A stretch of 64,000 bases of DNA. Origin: Bacillota bacterium (GTDB lineage: Bacteria; Bacillota; Clostridia; Acetivibrionales; DTU013). Each line of letters opens with the position of its first letter. Within the stretch, counting starts at the first letter, position 1. The translations under genes and the position numbers were made by a program. Below, piece after piece: positions 1-8,251 of this stretch. The stretch lies in the NCBI GenBank assembly GCA_023412915.1, contig JAEZRE010000004.1, positions 124,001 to 188,000 of the forward strand, written 5' to 3'. A model generated the notes under the pieces. It worked only from the letters and a program-made list of their open reading frames with translations, made no database searches and had not been told where the DNA came from.

Positions 1-1857
1 CGTATCGGAAAAGAAAACGTAATATTCGTTTCGGGCACGGACTGCTATGGCTCGCCGATTCTGGAGCACTATCGCAAGCTAGTGCAGGAAGGCGGCTTTG
101 AAGGCACGATACAGGATTTTGTAGAATTGAACCATAAACGGCAAAAGGATGTTCTGGAGGCTTACCACATAAGCGTCAACCTTTTTGCGGCTTCCGGGAT
201 AGGCCGTGCGGCAGAGCTACACAGGGAGGTTTCCGAAAATTTTATAACGCGCCTTTATGAAAATGGGCATCTACAGAAAATAACCACGTCGCAGTTCTAT
301 GATAAAAAGTTTGAAGTTTTCCTGAATGGACGCCAGGTCGTCGGGCAGTGTCCGATTGCGGGCTGCTCTTCCGAAAGGGGTTATGCGGACGAGTGCTCCC
401 TGGGTCACCAGTATATGCCGTCGGAGTTGATAAACCCTAAAAGTACTCTTTCAGGAGAAAAGCCCGAGATGAGGGACGTTACGAACTGGTACTTCAGGCT
501 GGATAAATTTCACGAGCTCATAGGTGAATGGGCTGAAGCGATGGAAAGGAAGCCGGGCACACGCGAGTTTGTAGTAAAGAGCATAAGAGAATTCCTGGAG
601 CCTCCGGTGGTTTTTATAAAACGCGATCAATCCGAGCTGTTCCGCACGGTTTCAGACAAACTGACGCACCATGCAATTATCGATGAGGAAAGAAAACCCT
701 CGTTCTCACTGGTGTTCGATAATCTCGAGGACAGGGAGAAGGCTTGTTCGCTGTTAAGCGCAGGTTCTGTCAGGTATCGCACGGGAAAAACGCTGGTACC
801 GTTCAGGCTGACGGGTAATATAGAATGGGGCGTTCCCGCGCCTGCTATCGAGGATATGGAAAACCTTACGATATGGGTGTGGCCGGAGTCCTTGTGGGCG
901 CCGATATCCTTCACCATGGCCTGCCTCGAAAAGCAGGGCTCGGACAGGGCTTCTTGGAAAGACTGGTGGTGCAGCGGGGACGCACGCGTATATCAATTTA
1001 TCGGGGAAGACAATGTTTACTTCTATGGGCCTGCCGAGATGGCAATGTTCATGGGGCAGCAGGGTGCAAAGCCGTCGTCGCAGCCGTCTGAAGGGCAGCT
1101 CCAGCTACCGTCGCTTATTGTCAACAATCACCTGTTGTTCCTCGACAAAAAGGCAAGCAGCAGCGGCGCCGTAAAGCCCCCGATGGCGGCAGAGCTCCTC
1201 GAACACTACACTGCGGAGCAGCTAAGAGCTCATTTTCTCGGACTTGGACTTGGTATCAAAAGCGTTAGCTTCCAACCGAAGCCCTTCAATCCAAAAGCCG
1301 GCGAAAAGGACAGCGATCCCGTGCTGAAGGAGGGAAACCTGCTGTCGAACGTGTTCAACCGCGCCGTACGCTCCTGTTTTTATACCGCGCAGAAGTACTT
1401 CGACGGAAGGATACCTGTCGGGGAAGTAAACTCAGAGATATTGGAAGAAGCAAAGAAGGTCATATTGGAATATGAAAGGCTGATGTCGGAATTCAAGTTT
1501 CATCAGGTGATGAGCCTCATGGATAATTACATCAGGAATATGAACAAATATTGGGCGGGACGCTCAAAACAGGCGGACGAAGCCGATGATGCCGGCCTTC
1601 GGGCACAGCTGCTGACAGACATGTTCCATATGGTAAGGACTGCGGCAATACTCATGCATCCTATAGCTCCCGAGGGGACTGAAATGATATGCGAATACCT
1701 TGGCTTCGGTGAGGAATTCTGGCGCTGGGACCGCGTTTTCGATACCGTTTACCGCTTTATGAAGGATCCGGCGGCACACGAGCTGAAGTTCCTCGAACCC
1801 AGGGTCGACTTCTTCAAAAAGCATCCCAACCAGATACGCCAGGACGGTGAAGTTTGA
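1..1857 (+). CDS. Methionyl-tRNA synthetase-like class I ligase (5' truncated by the window)
   Basis: The frame is open from base 1, so the N-terminus with the HIGH region lies outside. What remains matches class I MetRS: GTDCYGSPI near the start, a zinc-knuckle-like segment (CPIAGC, then DECSLGH), the MRD motif after it, a helical anticodon-binding domain (NLLSNVFNRAVR) and a C-terminal tail. The ATP-activating KMSKS loop is replaced by KKASSSG, so its second lysine is lost, and the methionine-pocket segment reads WPESLWAPISF rather than the usual WLDAPIGY type. There is no C-terminal tRNA-binding (EMAP-like) domain. I infer a MetRS paralogue, either a weak synthetase or one recruited to another role; a housekeeping MetRS should exist elsewhere. 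Assignment to the family is firm, activity is not. Confidence 0.8.
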   Translation, partial: RIGKENVIFVSGTDCYGSPILEHYRKLVQEGGFEGTIQDFVELNHKRQKDVLEAYHISVNLFAASGIGRAAELHREVSENFITRLYENGHLQKITTSQFYDKKFEVFLNGRQVVGQCPIAGCSSERGYADECSLGHQYMPSELINPKSTLSGEKPEMRDVTNWYFRLDKFHELIGEWAEAMERKPGTREFVVKSIREFLEPPVVFIKRDQSELFRTVSDKLTHHAIIDEERKPSFSLVFDNLEDREKACSLLSAGSVRYRTGKTLVPFRLTGNIEWGVPAPAIEDMENLTIWVWPESLWAPISFTMACLEKQGSDRASWKDWWCSGDARVYQFIGEDNVYFYGPAEMAMFMGQQGAKPSSQPSEGQLQLPSLIVNNHLLFLDKKASSSGAVKPPMAAELLEHYTAEQLRAHFLGLGLGIKSVSFQPKPFNPKAGEKDSDPVLKEGNLLSNVFNRAVRSCFYTAQKYFDGRIPVGEVNSEILEEAKKVILEYERLMSEFKFHQVMSLMDNYIRNMNKYWAGRSKQADEADDAGLRAQLLTDMFHMVRTAAILMHPIAPEGTEMICEYLGFGEEFWRWDRVFDTVYRFMKDPAAHELKFLEPRVDFFKKHPNQIRQDGEV

Positions 1858-1910
1858 CTTTGAATTTTCACTGGAATATAATTTCATATAAATCGGAAGG
1901 ATGAATTTAC

Positions 1911-3326
1911 TTGAGAAAATATGGAGTTCTGGTATTGATCATATCGGTCTTAATGATGTTTGCAGGCTGCAATTTGCGGACGGGTGACGGAAACATGCCC
2001 GGAACTGCTTTAAACCAGGGCAGCACCGGCGCCGCTGGGAATGAAACTGGCGGAACGCCTGCGGATGAAAGCGGGGAGACGACCGAGGGTCAGTCGACGG
2101 AACAGGCTACAACTATACCGGGCGGCCAAACTCCGGGATCACAGCAGCAAACGGGCCAAAGCGGCGAGAATGGGGAGACTGGCGACAACGACCAGACGGG
2201 GCAAACCGGCGAAAACGGCTCGGGTGATTCCATCGAAGCCATGGTGGCAAAAACGCTGGGCAGCATGAGCACGGCGGAAAAAATCGGCCAGTTGTTTGTT
2301 GTAGGCTTTGACGGCACGGAACCCGGCGCCGATTTAAAAGAAATGATAAAAAACCGGCACGTCGGCGGAGTTATATTATTCCAGAGAAATGTGAAAGATC
2401 CCGTGCAGCTGCTCGGACTCAACAATTCCATAAAGGAAATCAATAAGGCCAATAAGGCGCCTCTACTCATATCGGTGGATGAAGAAGGCGGCAGGGTCAG
2501 CAGGATGCCCGACCAGCTTAAAGACATGCCTACGGCGCTGTCGGTCGGCAACACCAAAAACAGCGGCTACGCATATGATATCGGCGGGATGCTGGCCAGG
2601 GAGACAGCAGCATTCAGCTTCAACATGGATTTTGCCCCGGTGCTCGACATTTGGAGCAATCCTAAAAATACGGTCATCGGCGATCGCGCGTTCGGTAAGG
2701 ACCCTGAAACCGTAGTCAGCATGGGAATCCCGGTAATGAATGGCATTCGGGACGGCGGGATAATTCCGGTTGTGAAGCATTTTCCCGGACACGGCGATAC
2801 TGTGACCGATTCACATATAGGCCTGCCCAAAGTGAATTATGGTATGGACAGGCTTGAAAGCTTCGAGCTCGTTCCGTTCAAAAACGCAATTGCCGACGGA
2901 GCGGATGCGGTCATGGTTGCGCATATACTGATGAGCGCACTGGATAATAAATACCCGGCTTCTCTTTCAAAAGCTGTCATAACCGATCTTTTACGCGATA
3001 AAATGGGTTTCAAAGGCGTCGTAATAACGGACGACATGACAATGGGAGCCATAGCTGAAAACTACAGCATAGGTAAAGCAGCAGTGAGAACGGTACTGGC
3101 GGGCGCCGACATAGTACTGGTGTGCCATGGGACAGACAGTCAGAAGCTGGCTATGGATTCGGTGGAGGCTGCCGTCAAGAACGGAACGATACCTGTCGGG
3201 AGGATAGACGAGAGCGTCGGCAGGATCCTCAGGCTGAAATACAAGTATGGGCTTTCTGACAAAACCATCGAGTCGGTAAATGTCGAAGAGCTTAACAAAA
3301 AAATTGAAGCGGTTTTGACCGAATGA
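1911..3326 (+). CDS. nagZ: Beta-N-acetylhexosaminidase NagZ, lipoprotein form (GH3)
   Basis: A 471-residue GH3 enzyme that removes terminal beta-N-acetylglucosamine from muropeptides during wall recycling. Residues 1-20 form a lipoprotein signal peptide with lipobox FAGC and Cys20 as the lipidation site, placing it on the outer face of the membrane as in Bacillus. Residues about 21-105 are a Gly/Thr/Glu/Asn/Gln-rich linker. The catalytic domain carries KHFPGHG at residue 289 followed by DSH, the NagZ acid/base loop, and VITDDMTMGAI around residue 374, which holds the nucleophilic aspartate. The start is TTG; GGAAGG lies 10 bases upstream, and the nearby ATG at 1901 is out of frame. A 13-bp inverted repeat begins right after the stop codon. 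Confidence 0.93.
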   Translation: MRKYGVLVLIISVLMMFAGCNLRTGDGNMPGTALNQGSTGAAGNETGGTPADESGETTEGQSTEQATTIPGGQTPGSQQQTGQSGENGETGDNDQTGQTGENGSGDSIEAMVAKTLGSMSTAEKIGQLFVVGFDGTEPGADLKEMIKNRHVGGVILFQRNVKDPVQLLGLNNSIKEINKANKAPLLISVDEEGGRVSRMPDQLKDMPTALSVGNTKNSGYAYDIGGMLARETAAFSFNMDFAPVLDIWSNPKNTVIGDRAFGKDPETVVSMGIPVMNGIRDGGIIPVVKHFPGHGDTVTDSHIGLPKVNYGMDRLESFELVPFKNAIADGADAVMVAHILMSALDNKYPASLSKAVITDLLRDKMGFKGVVITDDMTMGAIAENYSIGKAAVRTVLAGADIVLVCHGTDSQKLAMDSVEAAVKNGTIPVGRIDESVGRILRLKYKYGLSDKTIESVNVEELNKKIEAVLTE

Positions 3327-3468
3327 TATAATGTATCCGATAGCACTTGTGAAGCGGATACATTATACCGCTCCGCGGGAATTTATACGCCGCCGGTAAT
3401 TTGCGCCCGGGTGTTTGGGTAGCAAAACGGCGATACGCAATAGTACCATGATAAAGCATGGTACAATA
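3327..3468. repeat. Structured intergenic element, copy A
   Basis: This element sits between nagZ and miaB. It opens with a perfect 13-bp inverted repeat (TATAATGTATCCG at 3327-3339 against 3355-3367), followed by a GC-rich centre with CGCCGCCGGTAATTT and AAAACGGCGATACGCAAT. It ends with an 8-bp hairpin, GTACCATG at 3443-3450 against CATGGTAC at 3457-3464. The same layout recurs at 16757-16888 with changed but still complementary stems, so the two are copies of one element. Confidence 0.75.
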
Positions 3469-3493
3469 AAGATAGTTTTTACCGGAGGATAGG

Positions 3494-4909
3494 TTGAAAT
3501 TGGACAAAAGAGAAAAAACATTCGTTTCCGAAGATGAGATGACACGTCAGGAGGCATTCATGCATTCCGTACGCGAATCGAATCCCGAGGGCTCAAAAAA
3601 ATATTCGATAAATACGTACGGCTGCCAGATGAACGAGAATGATTCCGAAAAGCTCGCCGGGATGCTTGAAGCTATGGGCTACAGGCAGACCGACCGGCTC
3701 GAGGATTGCGACCTGATACTTTTCAACACATGCTGTGTCAGAGAAAATGCCGAATTGAAGGTTTACGGCCACCTGGGGTCGCTGAAGAAGCTTAAGGAGC
3801 GCAAACCCGATATGGTCATTGCGCTGTGTGGCTGTATGATGCAACAGGAGGCTATCGTCGACCATATTGTCAGCAAATACAGGCATGTGGACCTCATATT
3901 CGGGACGCACAATCTGCACAGGTTCCCGGAACTACTGTATAAAGCACTCAATTCCGAAAAAGCCGTTTCCGACGTCGGCAGTTCGGAGGGCTATATAGCC
4001 GAAGGCGTGCCGATAAGGCGTGAGAACGGAATAAAGGCCTGGCTTACAATAATGTACGGCTGCAATAATTTCTGTTCCTACTGCATAGTCCCTTATGTAA
4101 GGGGAAGGGAGAGGAGCAGGAGAGAGGGCGATATACTCGATGAGGCAAAAATGCTGGGGCATCAGGGCTACAAGGAGATAACGCTGCTTGGGCAGAACGT
4201 CAACTCCTACGGTAAGGACCTCGTGGACGGCAGGAGCTTTGCAGGTCTGCTGAGAAGCCTCGAGGCCGCGGATGGCATAGAAAGGATCAGGTTCATGACG
4301 TCCCATCCCAAGGATCTTTCGGAGGAGCTTATCCTGGCGATGAGAGACTGCAAAAAGGTTTGCGAACACCTGCACCTTCCCGTACAGGCTGGAAGTGACG
4401 CCATACTGAAGGAAATGAACCGCAAATATACACGCGATCACTATTTCGGGCTTGTCGACAGAATAAGGTCACAGATACCGGAAATATCACTGACAACGGA
4501 TATAATCGTAGGCTACCCCGGCGAAACAGACGCAGACTTTGAACAGACGCTCGACCTTATTAAAAGGGTAAGATTCGACTATGTCTACACCTTCCTCTAT
4601 TCGAGACGGACCGGTACACCGGCGGCGAAGAAGGAGGAGCAGGTTGGAGAAGAGGTAATGAAAAAGAGGTTCGACGCGCTGCTCGAGCTCCAGAACGGCA
4701 TTGGCCGTGAGATTAACGACAGGATGGCCGGCAGCGTTGAGGAAATACTTGTGGAAGGTACGAGCAAGAACAATATAAATATGCTCACCGGAAGGACCAG
4801 AACCAATAAAATAGTGAATTTCAGGGGCGGAAACGAGCTGATCGGAAGGTTGGCGGACGTAAGGATAGACAAGGCCGGTACCTGGTCGATGGAAGGCAGT
4901 TTGGTGTGA
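3494..4909 (+). CDS. miaB: tRNA-2-methylthio-N6-dimethylallyladenosine synthase MiaB
   Basis: A radical-SAM methylthiotransferase that converts i6A37 to ms2i6A37 in tRNAs reading UNN codons; the i6A substrate is made by MiaA, encoded 6 kb downstream. Domain order is complete: an N-terminal UPF0004 domain with cluster cysteines at about C44, C80 and C114, the radical-SAM CxxxCxxC motif at C190/C194/C197 (YGCNNFCSYC), and a C-terminal TRAM domain (TGRTRTNKIV). The length, 471 residues, is normal. The start is TTG at 3494 with GGAGG 5 bases upstream. The last 35 or so bases of the gene are tandemly duplicated just downstream. The order miaB-ylbF/ymcA-mutS matches Bacillus subtilis. Confidence 0.96.
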   Translation: MKLDKREKTFVSEDEMTRQEAFMHSVRESNPEGSKKYSINTYGCQMNENDSEKLAGMLEAMGYRQTDRLEDCDLILFNTCCVRENAELKVYGHLGSLKKLKERKPDMVIALCGCMMQQEAIVDHIVSKYRHVDLIFGTHNLHRFPELLYKALNSEKAVSDVGSSEGYIAEGVPIRRENGIKAWLTIMYGCNNFCSYCIVPYVRGRERSRREGDILDEAKMLGHQGYKEITLLGQNVNSYGKDLVDGRSFAGLLRSLEAADGIERIRFMTSHPKDLSEELILAMRDCKKVCEHLHLPVQAGSDAILKEMNRKYTRDHYFGLVDRIRSQIPEISLTTDIIVGYPGETDADFEQTLDLIKRVRFDYVYTFLYSRRTGTPAAKKEEQVGEEVMKKRFDALLELQNGIGREINDRMAGSVEEILVEGTSKNNINMLTGRTRTNKIVNFRGGNELIGRLADVRIDKAGTWSMEGSLV

Positions 4910-4946
4910 CAAAACCGGTACCTGGTGAATGGAAGGCAGTTTGGTA
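4871..4946. repeat. 40-bp tandem duplication of the miaB 3' end
   Basis: Bases 4871-4906, which encode the MiaB C-terminus, recur at 4911-4946 with a period of exactly 40 bp. CCGGTACCTGGT and ATGGAAGGCAGTTTGGT are shared and only a few bases differ. The second copy lies beyond the stop codon and is untranslated. Confidence 0.85.
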
Positions 4947-5006
4947 GGCTAAGGCAGGACATATTAAACCTGCCGCGATACAAGAAAACATAGGAGGTTC
5001 ATATAA

Positions 5007-5396
5007 ATGAGTGTTTTAGAGAAGGCAAGAGAACTGGGAGAGCTTCTGGCGGAGTCAGAACAGCTTAATAGATTGAACAGCGCGCAGGACGCGTTGGAGA
5101 ACGATGAACGCGGGATGGGATTGCTGGAGGATTACAGGCTTCTGCAGGTAGAAATGGTCAAGGCTGCCCAGGAAGAAGGAAATGAAGAAAAGGTCGGCGA
5201 CATAAAGAATCTGCTTATGGCTAAACAGAGCGAAATAGACGATTACAAGCTGACTTCCGAATATATCTTCGCCAAGACCGCTTTTGACGAGCTAATGAAG
5301 AATGTAAACGACGTTATTACGTTCGCGATAACAGGCGAAGCCTGCTCGCCTTCAAAATGCTCTTCCTGTGGAGGAGGCTGCGGCGCCCATTCATAA
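5007..5396 (+). CDS. YlbF/YmcA-family protein with cysteine-rich tail
   Basis: A 129-residue, mostly helical protein of the YlbF/YmcA family. In Bacillus, YlbF, YmcA and YaaT form a complex that carries [4Fe-4S] clusters and steers RNase Y mRNA processing. The gene sits between miaB and mutS, the position ymcA holds in Bacillus. Residues 1-110 are acidic and helical. The tail CSPSKCSSCGGGCGAH contains five cysteines and could ligate metal or an iron-sulfur cluster; this last point is inference. The ATG start follows AGGAGG (4992-4997) with a spacing of 9 bases. Whether it is the YlbF or YmcA orthologue cannot be decided from this sequence alone. Confidence 0.85.
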   Translation: MSVLEKARELGELLAESEQLNRLNSAQDALENDERGMGLLEDYRLLQVEMVKAAQEEGNEEKVGDIKNLLMAKQSEIDDYKLTSEYIFAKTAFDELMKNVNDVITFAITGEACSPSKCSSCGGGCGAHS

Positions 5397-5410
5397 GCGT
5401 CGGAGCTGCA

Positions 5411-5570
5411 GTGGCGTATGTCCATACACTGGGGATGTTTTAGGTGCGAACGTCCATATGCACGGGATGTTTTAGTGGCGCATGTCCATACACGCGGGAA
5501 ACTTTAGGGGCGTACGTCCATACTCATGGTATGCTTTATGGGCGTATTTCCATATGCACGAGACGTTGCA
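5411..5570. repeat. Five tandem 32-bp repeats upstream of mutS
   Basis: Five contiguous units of exactly 32 bp start at 5411, 5443, 5475, 5507 and 5539, with an approximate consensus of G(T/G)GGCGTATGTCCATA followed by CACGGGATGTTTTA. Most units carry a small dyad of the type GTATG-TC-CATAC. There are no unique spacers between units, so it is not a CRISPR array. It fills most of the 237-bp gap between the YlbF/YmcA gene and mutS; the remainder shows only the mutS ribosome binding site. Confidence 0.88.
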
Positions 5571-5633
5571 GCTCAAAGCCGAAACAGATATAACGAGTGC
5601 TATAAATGCCATCAAATTAAGTGAGGTCGCAAA

Positions 5634-8249
5634 ATGCCCGTTACACCTATGATGCAGCAATACCTGGATATGAAGGAGCAACATAAGGATTGTATCCTTA
5701 TGTTCAGGCTGGGTGACTTTTTTGAGATGTTTTTCGAGGATGCCGAGATTGCATCGAGAGAGCTTGATATCACACTGACCGGAAGGGATTGCGGACTCGA
5801 GGAACGCGCCCCTATGTGCGGAGTGCCTTTCCATGCCGTGGACGGGTACATTTCAAGGCTGATAACCAAGGGCTACAAGGTCGCCATATGTGAACAGATG
5901 GAAGACCCGGCGCTTGCGAAGGGTATCGTGAGACGGGAAGTAATACGTGTCGTGACGCCCGGTACTGTTACAGATACCGCAATGCTCGATGAAAAGAAGA
6001 ACAATTATCTCGTATCTGTCTATTCCAAAGGCTATATGTACGGGTTTGCGGTCGTCGACGTATCTACGGGAGAATTCTCGACAACGAGGATAACCTGGGG
6101 AAACACCTTCAATAAGCTTCTCGATGAGATCGCAAAATACGGGCCTGCCGAAATCATTGCAAACAGGGCTTTCTATGATTCTGAGGCGCTTGTTGGCCAG
6201 CTTAGGAAACGGTTCAGCGCATATATTTCACCTCTTGAAGACGAGTACTTTGAGGAAGCCAATTCGCATGAAATACTTTTAAACAGGCTTGGAGCCGACG
6301 CACTGCCGCAGGACTGGCAGGAGCTTTGCATAAATGCCTGCGGAGCGCTCATGGCTTACCTTGAGCAGACCGAGAAGGCCGGGCTAGAGCACATACAAAA
6401 AATAACGCCTTATAAAATAGAAGAATTCATGGTACTGGATATAGCTACAAGGCGAAATCTCGAACTGACCGAAACCATGAGGGAGAAGAACAGGAAAGGC
6501 ACGCTTTTGTGGGTGCTTGACAGGACGATGACTTCGATGGGCGCGAGGGCGCTTCGAAGATGGGTGGAGCAGCCGCTTGTCAAAACGGGCGACATCGATG
6601 AGCGCCTAGAGGCCGTCGACGAATTGAAGGGAAAATTCATGGTGCGAATGGAGCTTCGCGAGCTCTTCAGGAGAGTCCATGATATAGAGAGGCTGATAGG
6701 CAAGGTAGTACTGGGCAGCGCAAACTGCAGGGATCTGATAGCGCTCAGGAATTCGCTGCAGCAGCTCCCATACATAAAAGATATATTGAAGTCCTGCTCA
6801 TCTTCCCTGGTGTCTGCGAACGACTACAATATCGACTCTTTGGAGGATATGGCAGGACTCATAGAGCGTTCGATCGTCGATGAACCCCCTGTTTCGGTTA
6901 GGGACGGCGGCATAATAAAGCAAGGCTATGATGAGGAAGTGGACAAGCTCAGGCATGCCACTACCGACGGCAAACAGTGGATCGCTTCGCTGGAAGCGGC
7001 CGAAAAGGAAAAGACAGGGATCAAGAGCCTTAAGATAGGCTACACCAAGGTTTTCGGCTATTATCTCGAAGTGACCAAATCATATTACAATCTGGTTCCG
7101 CAGGAGTATATAAGGAAGCAGACGCTTGCAAACTGCGAGAGGTTCGTGACGCAGGAGCTCAAGGAGATGGAGGAAACCATACTTGGAGCCGAGGGCAAGG
7201 TCGTCGAGCTCGAGTATGCCTTGTTTACGGAAATCAGGGAAAAGATAGCGTCGCAGGTTGGCAGGATTAAAGCGGCTGCAGCCGGAATCGCAGAGCTTGA
7301 CGTGCTTTGTTCTCTCGCGGAGGTCGCGGACAGGGAAAATTACTGCAGGCCCGCAGTCAATGACGAAGGCTTGATAAATATAACGGGAGGACGGCACCCG
7401 GTAGTCGAAAAAATGCTGGAGCAGGGAGAGTTCGTGCCGAACGATACGCTGCTTGACATGGATGAAAACAGGCTCTCAATTATCACCGGACCCAATATGG
7501 CCGGTAAATCCACTTATATGAGGCAGGTTGCGCTGATAGTGCTCATGGCGCAGGTGGGAAGCTTCGTACCGGCGGTATCGGCGGTCGTAGGCGTAACTGA
7601 CAGAATATTTACAAGAGTGGGCGCGTCCGACGACCTGGCTGCGGGTCAGAGCACCTTTATGGTGGAAATGTCCGAGGTCGCGGGCATACTTGAGAATGCC
7701 ACCCGCAGAAGCCTTCTCGTGCTTGACGAGATAGGCAGGGGAACAAGCACCTTTGACGGCCTTAGCATCGCGTGGTCTGTCATAGAATACATATCCGACA
7801 GGGAGAAGGTCGGAAGCAGGACGCTTTTTGCGACGCATTACCATGAACTGACCGAGCTTGAAGGCAAGCTGACAGGCATCAAGAATTACTGTATCGCCGT
7901 CAAGGAAAAGGGCGACGATATAATTTTCCTGAGGAAGATTATTCGCGGAGGCGCCGATGGCAGCTACGGCATACAGGTGGCAAAGCTTGCCGGCGTTCCG
8001 CAGATAGTGACGGACAGGGCAAAGGAACTGCTGAAGGAGCTTGAAGCCGCAGACATCAGCAAACACAGGGCAAGGCGGAGGATCGTCCCGCTTGACGGGC
8101 AGGTGGAGCTTTTCATCCCGAACGATAATGGGGAAAAAGCCGGAAAAGAAGTGCTCGAGGAGCTTAAAGCCGTAGACGTGTCCGAAATGACGCCGCTGGA
8201 CGCCATGAATGTATTGTACAGGCTGCAGCTCAAAGCGAGGAAGGGTTGA
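5634..8249 (+). CDS. mutS: DNA mismatch repair protein MutS
   Basis: The 871-residue mismatch sensor. The N-terminal mismatch-binding domain has the Phe-x-Glu motif (F29-F30-E31 in GDFFEMF). Connector, lever and clamp domains follow, and the ATPase domain has Walker A GPNMAGKST near residue 619 and Walker B/signature LVLDEIGRGTSTFDG. The C-terminal QVELF is a typical beta-clamp (DnaN) binding motif. All catalytic motifs are present and the length is normal. The ATG start at 5634 has GTGAGG 7 bases upstream. The stop nearly touches the start of mutL, so the two are cotranscribed. A 32-bp tandem array lies directly upstream. Confidence 0.98.
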   Translation: MPVTPMMQQYLDMKEQHKDCILMFRLGDFFEMFFEDAEIASRELDITLTGRDCGLEERAPMCGVPFHAVDGYISRLITKGYKVAICEQMEDPALAKGIVRREVIRVVTPGTVTDTAMLDEKKNNYLVSVYSKGYMYGFAVVDVSTGEFSTTRITWGNTFNKLLDEIAKYGPAEIIANRAFYDSEALVGQLRKRFSAYISPLEDEYFEEANSHEILLNRLGADALPQDWQELCINACGALMAYLEQTEKAGLEHIQKITPYKIEEFMVLDIATRRNLELTETMREKNRKGTLLWVLDRTMTSMGARALRRWVEQPLVKTGDIDERLEAVDELKGKFMVRMELRELFRRVHDIERLIGKVVLGSANCRDLIALRNSLQQLPYIKDILKSCSSSLVSANDYNIDSLEDMAGLIERSIVDEPPVSVRDGGIIKQGYDEEVDKLRHATTDGKQWIASLEAAEKEKTGIKSLKIGYTKVFGYYLEVTKSYYNLVPQEYIRKQTLANCERFVTQELKEMEETILGAEGKVVELEYALFTEIREKIASQVGRIKAAAAGIAELDVLCSLAEVADRENYCRPAVNDEGLINITGGRHPVVEKMLEQGEFVPNDTLLDMDENRLSIITGPNMAGKSTYMRQVALIVLMAQVGSFVPAVSAVVGVTDRIFTRVGASDDLAAGQSTFMVEMSEVAGILENATRRSLLVLDEIGRGTSTFDGLSIAWSVIEYISDREKVGSRTLFATHYHELTELEGKLTGIKNYCIAVKEKGDDIIFLRKIIRGGADGSYGIQVAKLAGVPQIVTDRAKELLKELEAADISKHRARRRIVPLDGQVELFIPNDNGEKAGKEVLEELKAVDVSEMTPLDAMNVLYRLQLKARKG

Positions 8250-8251
8250 GG

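Noticed and set aside
5411..5570. Possible CRISPR array
   Set aside because: The 32-bp units are contiguous with no unique spacers, the units themselves diverge, and no cas gene is near.
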